Assembly: GCA_027579435.1 (NCBI GenBank)
Contig: JANBPK010000906.1
Coordinates: forward strand, 1 to 33,341
Length of the DNA: 33,341 nt
From: Candolleomyces eurysporus
Lineage: Eukaryota; Basidiomycota; Agaricomycetes; Agaricales; Psathyrellaceae
Direction of reading: 5' to 3'
The notes below the pieces were generated by a model. That model was not told the origin of the DNA. It searched no databases and saw only the letters and a program-made list of their open reading frames with translations. The position numbers and the translations under genes were made by a program. Every line of letters starts with the position of its first letter. The first letter of the stretch is position 1. Below are positions 11,036 to 20,700 of the stretch, piece after piece.

Positions 11036-11966
11036 GTTCGTTACGTTCCTTCAACCGTTCTTGCTAGTTCGTAGTTCGTTAGGTATCGTCCAAGCGATAC
11101 GGATTCCCAAACGGCCTCAAGCTATCAGGGTTGACGAGGGATGGACCAGCCAGCCAGCCCAGTCGATGCAGGAGTGAGAGAAGGTGATAGAGGGGGGGGA
11201 AGACTGGCACCGCATGGATGATGATGGTTATAAACGGGCTTGGTCAAGTGCGGCTGCACTGCCATCAATGCTCCTGATTTTGATCCTCAACGGCATCCTT
11301 GGGGCCTTTATACATAGTTGATACACTTATTCAATTCATTGGTCTCAAGGGAGATGAAATCAGTGTGATTATAGTGATGTACCGTAACAGCTGGTGTAGT
11401 AGCTAAAATAAGAATTTATCTATTTTCGATCGCAAGGCAACTAACGTGTTGTGTACGGGTTGACCTTCGACAAACAGCTCGGCAGCTGGAGGAATGGCCA
11501 TAATGGTCTTCGATTATCTGACGAAGCGGCCTATCCAGCCCAAAGCTCCCAGGGGGTTTAGGATTGATAGTGACGCCGTGAATTGCAATTGACTCGAGGT
11601 AGGCACAGCCCTGCCGCAGTTGTCTTCAAATGGCCAAAAATACATTCCCATTCCTTCGAGTAAAGCCTCTATCGCTTAGGATGAGATACTTTGAGGGTGT
11701 CGCCGGCCGGGGTGGAAGGCTAGTGAGCCATACCGGTACCCACGAAGCACCATACGGCGTAGTATGGGTATCGGGGAGTGGACGAACTGCTAACTGCAAG
11801 TTATGACAGGGCTACTACCAATTTGGTGCCTAGGTGGGTCGGCGTACCCGGGTTTCGAGTTATGCACTTGTTATGCACAACACAATTAGTCCATGAGTCT
11901 ACTCTTGGCTCAGATGCACGCGGTATTGAGGACAAATGCGTCGACCCGAGACACGCGCCGGCATTG
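11036..11966. other. Intergenic: protease promoter side and decayed sequence
   Basis: There is no intact gene. The right-hand part of 11036-11400 should contain the protease gene's promoter (a leftward gene starting at 11035). At 11458-11568 the minus strand shows a weak match to a guanine deaminase C-terminus, listed separately. The rest shows nothing I recognise. Confidence 0.45.
11458..11568 (-). pseudogene. Possible decayed 3' end of guanine deaminase
   Basis: On the minus strand, TINPK (11568-11557 and flank) and, about 36 codons later in another frame, ELFVEGQPVHNT resemble the end of guanine deaminases. There an INPK-like segment is followed some 40 residues on by a strand of the type VYVGGKQV. 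The order and orientation fit the truncated gene upstream at 12201-12693. Frames are broken and the match is short, so this may be chance. Confidence 0.25.
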
Positions 11967-12180
11967 ATTCCGAGGCATTTTGACTCGGGTTACATTGTTA
12001 CCCTCGGGCCTCTGCCGCCAAGCTTTTGCAGTGATGGTGAGCTTTAAGCTCCGCCGCTCAATTTGGTATGTCGTTCTCATTTGCATCACCTTCCGCCTCT
12101 GAAGTGCTTAGCGGAATGCATTGAAGCCCCCACGGGTCAAAATGCCTCGGAGAACTGCCGTGCAAAGCATCGGCCCATTG
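11967..12180 (-). mobile_element. Short inverted-repeat (MITE-like) element, CCGAGGCA family, copy 1
   Basis: The ends are inverted copies of CCGAGGCATTTTGAC at 11970-11984 (plus) and 12150-12137 (minus). The right side additionally carries the arm GGCCGATGCTTTGCACGGCA (about 12175-12156, minus). The same asymmetric structure, one end with the arm and one without, recurs at 23121-23256. The interior is about 150 bp with no ORF. It sits about 20 bases inside what was the third intron of a guanine deaminase gene. Confidence 0.65.
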
Positions 12181-12200
12181 ACCACAGGTGTATAACTTAC

Positions 12201-12693
12201 CCCTGCGTCGATGAAGGTTCTTACGACCTTCTTGTACATCCGCTTTGCAAACTCGACATCCTCAAATTTGGCTTCTGTAGGGAAAGTTACGTTGGCAAGC
12301 CAATCAAGTAGCTCGTATTGTTGACCACTGGTTTGGACAGTCAGGGGGGACACCGTTATCAGGTATTCAAAGAACGTACGTTCCGATATTGGGTACTTGG
12401 GGAGCATGCTGAGAAGATAACTCAGTAACACGAGCCTCAGACCTTGGAAAGAACTCGCTCACTGTGTGGGTATCAACAAAGCCAGGGAGCAGAAACTCTC
12501 CATCCTTCAATTCCACCAGGTATTCATCGCTAGAGCCGTGTTGCGCCAAGACTTGCTGGAGGTCGTGTGGTGCAACGTCTTCGACCATCCAGTCAATGTT
12601 TCCCGTGTGTCCGACAGCTAGAAGACATCTTGGGAGGACGTCGTACGAAGTCAAAGTCTGGGGGTTGATGACGGCCCCGTAGAAGAGTGACAT
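12201..12693 (-). pseudogene. Guanine deaminase, N-terminal fragment (three exons)
   Basis: Guanine deaminase converts guanine to xanthine in purine salvage. Exons on the minus strand: 12693-12463, 12408-12380 and 12327-12201, with clean GT-AG introns of 54 and 52 nt. Exon 1 carries the start MSLFYGAVINP and the amidohydrolase strand LLPGFVDTHT. The first metal-binding HxH (DTHTH) is completed across intron 1. Then follow HAPQVPNIGTGQQYELLDWL, TFPTEAKFEDVEFA and VVRTFIDAG, all diagnostic of the family. A normal donor (gtaagt at 12200) begins intron 3, but a CCGAGGCA element starts about 20 bases later and no intact next exon is found. About 130 of a usual 450 or so residues remain, and the other zinc ligands are missing. 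Confidence 0.85.
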
Positions 12694-13667
12694 TGCCCGA
12701 CATGACTGGATTTGAGGATAAGCTCGTGCAAATCTTCCCTATGAGTTGCCGAGGCATTTTGCCGAGGGTACTTAAGGGAGTCCAAAAATGCCAAGACGAC
12801 GTCGCTCCTTGTGACCGGGCCGCATCTCTCCCATCAGTCATTTTCAAACCTATCGCAGCTCCGCCTGTTTTCCGTCCGCACATTTCAGCACAAGCCTTGA
12901 AGCTGGCTTCGCCGCAACGCCCGCTACCTGGAACGAGGTACCTATCTATTCAATCAACGCACAAAAAATCTCATTTCTCATGCAACTACCCCATACATCG
13001 TAGTATTCGCACTATCTCAAATTAGTGAGGACAATCCCACCCTGACAAAAATCGATGTCGGAAGGTCGTTCACAAGTCTGCGGTGCCCCTCATATAATGA
13101 AATATGGCAAAACATGATCACCACACCTACCAATAATACACGTACATTCAAAAGTAAGAAAAAAAGACCATAAATCAGTAGTATCATGGTACACCATGAA
13201 TCTACTACCTCCCTCTTCTGCGTCCCCCTCTCGCCTAGCCATTCACATCGGAAAAACATTTACATTGGCCACCCATGTAATAGCTGCCAGAAAAGAATCA
13301 CTGCTAAATATTTGTAGTATCCCTACGTTGTAGACGCACCTGGAAAAACCTGCCTCCTCGTTTCGGTTCACCGACAGAGGCCTCGACTTGCTACCCCTCC
13401 TAAATGCCTTGCCATACCTGATTCTCAGGATAAGTGCAACAACTGCATCGTTATGAGCATTACGCACTCTACTGAAAAAAATTTCTTCTCCTGTTAGCAT
13501 TGACGAGCGAGCCATGGTTCTGCGAGAACATTGTTAAGTGCGGATTAAGGTAGAAAGGTTATGTTGACGCATATTTGCACATGAAGGTGAATGTGGATAA
13601 TGTGGGAACGACATACTAAGTATAGTCAAAATGCTGAGGTAAGTGTTAAGTGGGGGGGCACTAAAGA
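12694..13667. other. Intergenic, with one partial CCGAGGCA repeat
   Basis: This contains the former promoter of the guanine deaminase gene. A partial repeat end (CCGAGGCATTTTGCCGAGGG, 12749-12768) lies about 56 bp upstream of its ATG. No convincing coding region is present; the short frames have no family features. Confidence 0.5.
12749..12768 (+). repeat. Solo end of the CCGAGGCA repeat family
   Basis: CCGAGGCATTTTGCCGAGGG matches the arm-less end of the two fuller elements (CCGAGGCATTTTGACTCGGG) with few differences. A degenerate inverse copy (aaaaatgcc) follows at about 12784-12792. It lies directly upstream of the truncated deaminase start. Confidence 0.5.
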
Positions 13668-13687
13668 CCCGCTACTAAAGTAGCGGG
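13668..13687. repeat. Perfect 9-bp stem hairpin
   Basis: CCCGCTACT-AA-AGTAGCGGG is a perfect inverted repeat with a 2-nt spacer, followed by a T-rich stretch. It could be a stem in RNA or the tip of a decayed element. It does not flank a recognised gene closely. Confidence 0.6.
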
Positions 13688-13752
13688 CATTTCTTTCTAC
13701 TCCGCCATCATATTTCGTGCCGCCGTCACTTTCTATCTCGCCCTCGGAAGCC

Positions 13753-13837
13753 TGCAAAANTGCCTCGGCTCCTGCCGTGCGAAGCATCGGCCGCTTGCCA
13801 CAGGTGAGAAGGAGAGAGCCGGGTAGGATGCCTCGGA
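13753..13837 (-). repeat. CCGAGGCA family end with arm, partial copy
   Basis: On the minus strand the arm GGCCGATGCTTCGCACGGCA is followed by CCGAGGCA and a T run (13797 to 13753). It is identical in layout to the armed ends at 12180 and 23121. A second inverse-strand CCGAGGCATCC lies at 13836-13826. An N at 13760 follows an A run, so the exact T count is uncertain. Confidence 0.6.
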
Positions 13838-14445
13838 GGAGATAAGCCCCCTTTTAAAAGGCAACACCAAGCTGCCACATGGAGGACATGCTGCACTTTA
13901 TCGAGCAACGCCCATGTGTCAGAGGATAGGGTCCAAGCATTCCCTGTCCCTGTCGTCCGAATGACGGAACGGAGATAAGACTGAAGATAGGGGTTTAGGA
14001 CTAAGAGGTAATTCTACAGCCACAATCTGGCTCCCAAATTTCAACGACTGCAACGTTCAACTAGGTAATCATATCTGTTCTTAAGGCCAAGCTTGGCCAG
14101 GTACAGAAGAGGGTGGATGATAAGAAGCTCAAGTGTGCCAGCACAGGCTCCGTCATTCTCCCAGTCATCACTTCAATGTCCCTTGTCCCGAATGAAAACG
14201 AGGGCGCTATGTCATCTTATGTTCGCCTGCTAGTAGTCGTGACGAGATCCAGGGCTAAATGAGAGGGCGTTGACAGGCTATTAGGCATTAGATCTTGCAT
14301 AGGTTCTAGTGCTCAGCGCTCCATCTAGATCTTCACAGTCACGGTGAACCGTGGGTAAGTCCAGGTTATACGACAGGCGCTAATTGACTGCACACCATCT
14401 ATTCAGCCTACCTCCATCTTAACTGTACTTCTGACCTGCTAGAAC
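13838..14445. other. Leader/promoter region of copy A, part of the tandem duplication
   Basis: There is no gene. From about 14090 to the ATG, blocks match the region upstream of copy B: ggccaggtacagaagagg; a block around atgagagggcgttgacagg; gtgggtaagtccaggttat; cctacctccatct; and gacctgctagaa just before the start codon. The gtaagt at 14354 could be the donor of a 5'-UTR intron. The shared blocks show that the duplication included the promoter. Confidence 0.55.
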
Positions 14446-16821
14446 ATGACTTCTTCTGCCACCACAAAGCTGTTTGAAGGCGGCCATCATCAGTCGTTTC
14501 AGGATGCGCATTTCAAAGCCGCAGGGAATGATATCTGCTCGTCGACCTGCAACATCACCATCAATGGGCCAGAGCTCTTCATTGAACCCTCTGACTCCCA
14601 GACAAGCTCATTTGCCCGTTCTGTCCGTACCAAACAAGGCTGGAGTCAGATTCTCCAGCAAATATCTGATTTTTTTCGTTCCCCCGAGAATCGAGGCGTT
14701 CTTGTGCACGGAGAAACCACCGCTCAAGGAAAAATCGCCGGTCCCATGCAGGTTCAGTACTCCGTAAGGAATGCTCCTAGTCAAGAAAGCACGCAAGGTG
14801 CAGCCGCCAAAGATCTCTCTGGCAAGGACGACGAAACTAGTCCTGATCCTGAAGACAGCTCGACACAATCGCAGAATGATTGCTGGATAGTAAGTATGCA
14901 ACCAAATTCCTTGTGGAATTGAGTCTAACTCCTACTTGATTGGCGACAGTCCTCATTCAGCAATCTGGATGAAGAGTCTACATCCCACTTCGGGGGNCAC
15001 GACAAGCGCCGGAATCTACACTCGCAGCATGCTGAGTGCAACCACGGCAGGATTGGCCTGCTGGCACCCCCGACCTCGCCAGCCCGTCGGAAAGACAGGA
15101 ATAGTTCCAGGCGACGTTGGAACATTCAATCTCACTCATGGCTTCAAGAGAATTTTTTAATATCTGGGAAGATGACTCTCTTCCCGATGTGGCACGTTGT
15201 CAGCTGCCGCCCAGAGAGTGCACTAACCACCCCGATGAATTTGAGGAAGGCGACACAATTGTCAGTGGGACTTCATCGAAGGCTTATAGATCATCTGATG
15301 GAGGGTATGTTCAGATTTTTTGCATTTTATGACTGTATCTTAATCCACCGCGAAGTCGCATAACAGGGTTCGAATTTCGCTGTCAATCCCAGCAAGGGGC
15401 TGTGCTTGCATGCACCACATCCGCGGATTTGGAGGAACTCATCGACATTGAAAATCTCCGTGACTTCCTAATTCAACATGCTGGTGTCATATATCAACAC
15501 GCAAATTCTCTTCGGCGAATTGCAGATGAAGATCCTCTCTATATCGTGTCTGGCTGCATTAAAAGCGACAGTTGGGCGCTTGCAGCTTACAAGGATCCAG
15601 CGGCACCTCCCGACGACCTTCTGACGCTGGTCAGAAGAAAGTCAAATGATCAAGTTCCTGTCTATGATTGGATTGATAGAGGGACTGCTGTAGCCCGATC
15701 TGGATCAAATTTTGCGGCAAGAGAGTCGGAAGCGTACAAGGGAAAGGATCAATGTCTTTTTCTTCAAGGCTTCAAGCTAGCACTTTCGCAGAAGTTACGT
15801 GCTCAATTAAAAGGTCTTCGTTTACCGGTGGAGGACGATCAACATCATGGTTTAGAGGGGACGAGTCAAGATGCGCCCTCAAACAGCAGCAACCAGGGAA
15901 CGACTGGTCATGGGGCATTGGGAGCTATCAGATCTGGACTAGAGAGCTCTAATATCTCAGGAAAGACGAAGGGCGGTGGTAGTCCCCAGTCTGATGAGTT
16001 CCGGATTGACGATTTCCCGATTTTATCAAAGGCACCGGTACGTCCGTTCTGGCGCTGAGATGCATTCTCTAACACTCGATTGTCCATCCTCAGATCTTCC
16101 ACCCCTGCGATGGAATTACTGACTTGCTTTTGAACATGGTGAGCCTCCAACCGGAAAGACGGCATATCTGGCAACTCACATGAGCCCGCAACCCAAAACC
16201 CAGACCGGTACAGATTGTGCACTGTCTCATGACGATGACTGGAGGAACCGCGATCGCAAAATATCCCCGTGGAGCGGTACGCCCGTTCTTGTGTCTTTGT
16301 ATCTCCATTAATCTGTCAATTATTGTAGATGATCTATGCTTCGATATAATTGCATCTAGGCCCATCATGGCCCGGAATGGTGGGTCTCTGCGCACAATTT
16401 TCTTTGCCACAGTCATACTTATGGAGAATTGGTTACTCTGAAAACCCTAGGAGTGGCTTGGCTGCCACCCAGGCATGAGGATGAGATGCGAAGGCTTGCA
16501 AGAAATCACGGCAGGTACTCAAGCCGTCGCTACGACCCCACACCGATAGTCCGAGAGATCGAACATGCATTTTACAAGGTCATACTACACCCGCATCCAT
16601 ATGCTGTGATCGAAGCGACTGATCCTTGGTTTGGGGGACCATTATCAAGTGGCTCAGAGTACGACCGCCCCCTTCAAACTGGAGGAGGCAATACGGGGGA
16701 GGGCAGTAGTGGTTCTCGAGCGAAACGAGATTGCGAGGAAGATGATAGTGACGCGCCTCCCCGAAAGAAACAAGATCATGTGAAGGCGGGAGTGGCACGG
16801 ATGCGGCATCGGGCAAGTTAA
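14446..16821 (+). pseudogene. Copy A of an unnamed Agaricomycete family, with frameshifts
   Basis: I know no function for this family. Exons by comparison with copy B: 14446-14889, 14950-15304, 15356-16037, 16094-16138, 16204-16276 and 16328-16821. The N-terminus is FQDAHFKAAGND...NITINGPELFIEP. Exon 2 carries GIYTRSML...GIVPGDVGTF. Exon 3 carries GFEFRCQSQQGAVLACTTSA and YIVSGCIKSDSWALAAY. Exon 5 has LSHDDDW. The C-terminal exon has GVAWLP and a bipartite-NLS-like KR-(11)-RKK. Exon 2 is 2 nt longer than in copy B: an N at 14998 after a G run and an extra T in a run at about 15153-15158. Exon 6 has a net +2 shift at about 16395-16425. These may be real or homopolymer errors. The copy lacks the long repeat region of copy B. 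An open tail near 16840-16890 (DVDDLPDVEVYISE) could be an alternative last exon. Confidence 0.65.
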
Positions 16822-17781
16822 ACATCGAGATGCTAGTACGGCCCTCGATGTCGACGATTTACCAGATGTCGAAGTATATATCTCCGAGTGAGTAGGCGTA
16901 AGAAGCCAGTGGAAGGACTCTGTGTTATCATTCATTTAGTCAAATTATCTGTTTTCCGTGTGCCGCTGACCAGTATCACCGTATTCATTCTGTCATTGTG
17001 CACTTCACTCCATAATCACTCGTCCATGGCCAACCTCTCTTGCAGAAGCGTTCCCGTCCGCATAACAACGAAAAAAACATCAATGATCCCTCTAAATCAA
17101 TCCTCAAAAAATCGTGAATCTTCACTAGAAAAGAAGGCCAAAGGCCAGGTACAGATCTGATATCTAGAGCTGACAGGCCTTTAGATCAAGGCCAGATACA
17201 GAAAAGGTGGTGCTCGAAGAGGCGGATTGGACGCGTGGCAGCACAGCCACCCAACTACTCATTTCACTTACGCTATGTCGCCCTAATTCACCCACTGGTC
17301 GTGACGGGATTTAGGACTACATGAGAGGGCTTTGACAGGGAATCAGCGTTGGGAGGCACAGGGCCTTACATAAGTTCTAGTACAGCCTCCACGGCCGTGG
17401 GTAAGTCCAGGTTATATTCGACGAGGACGAGCGCTAAAAAACGATAGGCCAGACTAACTTTTGGAGGGTCGCAACAAACACGGTCGGGCATACCCTGCAA
17501 CCAACTCCAGTCGCCAGTGCGATTTTCAGGTGTCCCTTATCTTCTTGCAATGCGCTGGTGATTACCAATGGCCATGGTGAAGCATCTCCACAAATTATTC
17601 AGACATGTGTCCAGCAAGTTGGCGCTAACAGCATTTGATTCGTACCTCGCTTCCAACCATGCCCCATTTGAGTGTTTGGTTGGCTCACGGCCGAACAAGA
17701 ATTTAAAGCGTGAGGAAACGGGATCTGGTCTGTTGTCTAAGCTTACCTCCATCTCAACTGCACTTTCTGGCCTGCTAGAAT
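16822..17781. other. 3' flank of copy A and leader of copy B
   Basis: 16890-17160 matches the DNA after copy B (23260-23570) in blocks, for example the region around ttcccgtccgcataacaac, so the duplicated unit extends past the genes. 17160-17430 matches the leader of copy A. A stretch at about 17429-17740 is absent from the copy A leader. No supported gene is present. Confidence 0.55.
17429..17740. other. About 310-bp insertion in the copy B leader
   Basis: Copy A has about 20 bases between the shared blocks gcgctaa and cctacctcc; copy B has about 310. CTAA occurs at both edges, which could be a target duplication or chance. It contains short open frames only and no clear terminal repeats. 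It may alter expression of copy B. Confidence 0.45.
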
Positions 17782-20700
17782 ATGGCCTCTGCTACCACAA
17801 AGCTGTTTGCAGGCTCCCATGGTCACTCATTTCAGGATGCGCATTTCGAAACCGCGGGGAATGACATCTATAACTCGCCGACCTACAACATCACTATCAA
17901 TGGGCCAGAGCTCTTCATCGAACCCCCTGACTCTCAGACAGATCCATCTGTCCGTTCTGTCCGTCCCAAACAAGGCTGGAGTCACATTTTCCAGCGAATA
18001 TTTGGATTTTTTCAATCCGCCGAAAATCGAGGCGTCCTTCTACATAAAGAAATTGCCGCTCAAGGAGAGATCGCCAGTCCCGTGCAGGTTCAATACTCCG
18101 TAAAGAATGCCCCTAGTCAAGAAAGCAGACAAGGCGAAGGCGCAGTCCCCAACGGTCTCTCTGACAAGGACAACAAACCTAGTCCTTTTGGTCATGAAGA
18201 CAGCTTGACACAATCACAGAATGGTTGCTTGGTAGTAAGTCTCCAACCAAATTCCCGTGGACTTGAGTTCAACTCTTACTTTACTGGCGACAGTCCTCGA
18301 TAAGCAAGTCAGATGAACAATTTAGATCCCACCTGGGGGGTACGACAAGCGCCGGAATCTACACTCGCAATATGCTGAGTGCAACCAAGGCGGGATTGGC
18401 CTGTTGGCACCCCCAGCCTCGAAAGCCCGTGGGGGAGACAGGGATAGTTCCAGGCGACGTTGGAACCTTCGATCTTACACATGGTTTCAGGAAAATTTTC
18501 AATATCTGGGAAGATGACTCCCTTCCTGATGCGGCACGTTGTCGACTGCCGCCCAGAGAGCGCACTATCCACCCCAATGAATTTGCAGAAGGCCACACGA
18601 TTGTCAGTGGGACCTCGTCGAAGGCTCGTAGATCACCCGATGGAAGGTATGTTCAGATATTATGTATCTTATGAGCGTATCTTAACATACTACGAAGCCA
18701 CATGACAGGGTTTGAGTTTCGCTGTCAGTCCCAGCAAGGTGCTGTGCTTGCATGCACCACATCCGCGGACTTGGAAGCGCTTCTCGACATTGAAACTCTC
18801 CGTGACTTTCTAATTCAACATGCTGGTATTATCTATCGACACGCAAATTCTGTTCGGCGAATCGCGGATGAAGATCCTCTCTATATCGTGTCTGGCTGCA
18901 TTAAAAGCGATAGTTGGGCGCTTGCAGCTTACAAAGACCCAGCCGACGCTCCCGACGACCTTCTGACACTGGCCAGAAGAAAGACAAATGATCAAGTTCC
19001 TGTCTATGATTGGATCGATAGAGGGACTGCTGAAGCCCGGTTTGGATCAAATTCTGCGGCGAGAGAGTCGGGAGCGTACAAGGGAAAGGACCAATGTCTT
19101 TTTCTTCAAGGCTTCAAGTTAGCACTTTCACAGAAGTTTCGTGCTCAGTTTAGCTTACCGGTGGAGGACGGCCAACACCATGCTTTAGGGCACCCGAGTC
19201 GAGATGCACCTTCAAACGACAGCAACCAGGGAACGGCTAGTCATGGGTCATCGGGAGACATCCGAAGTTTTAGACTCAAGAGGTCTAGTATGTCGATGCC
19301 CGTTCCTGGACCGTTCGTCCAAGGCGGAATACACTCCTTATTTCCAACCCAAGCAGCGGTCAAAATTCCACCTTCCCCTTCTTACTATGGCCCAGGAGGC
19401 CTAACATCGTCGTCAATCCCCCGCCCGGCGCTTACGTCGCACGGTTTCACTGAACCAATGAGCCAGTCATTTAGTACGGAAGGTTGGCAATTCAGATCCA
19501 CTCATGATCCCAAGCCTAAGTGGGTGCCGGTGGATGCCCAACCAAACGTGTCACCCGGAAAGGATGGTGTGTATACGCATTTGCGTGGTTCAGGGATGAT
19601 TGCTAACCGTACACTACAGCCGACGCTCTGCATGACTCGGCGCGATACGATCCTACTAAATGGGATGAACACACCAGGGTCGAGGTCTCCAGCGAAGATC
19701 GGGGCGATTCTACCCAGTTTTACCACTTCCGGGTTGACGATCCCCCAGATTTTTTGAGCACACCGGTACGTCCGTTCTTTCCCTGAGATGCATCAGATTT
19801 AGACTCAAGAGCTCTATTTTATCCAAGCCCGTCCGAGGCGCAACACTCTCCCCATTTTCGTCCCAGGCAGCGGCTGAGAAACCACCTTCCCCTTCTTACT
19901 ATGGCCCAGGAGACCCAGCATCGTCGTCACGAGCGGGGCACGAACAATTAGCGATTAGGTGCGGATCTAGAGTTCTACCAGAACCAACCCCGCGCACCCG
20001 GGGTATCAAGCGTCATAAGAGAGGCTCCCCGGCCCGCAAGCCCCCTAAACGCCTTGCAGTTGCTCAGGTTGGGAAGATAACGGCCCAATCAAGCGTTTAC
20101 GAGCCTAAGGGGGTGCAGGTCAATGCTCAACCAAGCGTGTCACCTGGAAATGATGGTATGTATAGGCGATTGTACATGCGGTTCACGAATAATTGTTGAC
20201 CGTACACTGCAGCCAATGTTCTGCATGACTCGGCGCGATTCGATCCTACTAAATGGGATGAAGACACCAGAGTCGAGGTCTTCAGCGAAGTTCGGGGCGA
20301 TGCTACCCAGTTGGACGAGTTCCGGGTTGAGGATTCCCCNAGTTCTATCGAGCGCACAGGTAGGTCCGTTCTTGCCCTGAGATACATTAGATTGAGACTC
20401 AAGAGCTCTATTATCTCAAAGCCCGTCCGAGGTGGGGCACACTCCCCATTTCTGGCCCAACCAGCGGCTGAGAAACCGCTTTCCCCTTCTTACTATGACC
20501 GGGGAGCCTCAGCACCGTCGTCGTTCTACTGGCCATCTCTGGCGCAAGGACTCCCTCCAGTGACTAGCAGTCGAGTTCCATCACGAGAAGTGCTCCCGTC
20601 ATCTCAAAGCCTGAGTGCGGGCCACTTTCCTAGTGCACATTCAAACGCCTGCATCGGTACAGCCGAGCCAAAGATGGTGACGGCGAATGCTCGAGCAAGC

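Noticed and set aside
13668..13687. Hairpin followed by T-rich sequence as a rho-independent-type terminator
   Set aside because: This is a fungal nuclear genome, where such terminators do not apply to polymerase II genes, and no gene ends nearby.
13772..13797. Resemblance of the CCGAGGCA arm (CCGTGCGAAGCATCGG) to a Helitron 3' hairpin
   Set aside because: The stem is imperfect and no CTRR follows at the right distance; the paired inverted CCGAGGCA ends fit a small inverted-repeat element better.
16370..16425. A 30-32 nt intron between the AATGG and CATAC/CACAA blocks in copies A and B
   Set aside because: It is too short for a spliceosomal intron, and in copy B the sequence reads through in frame.
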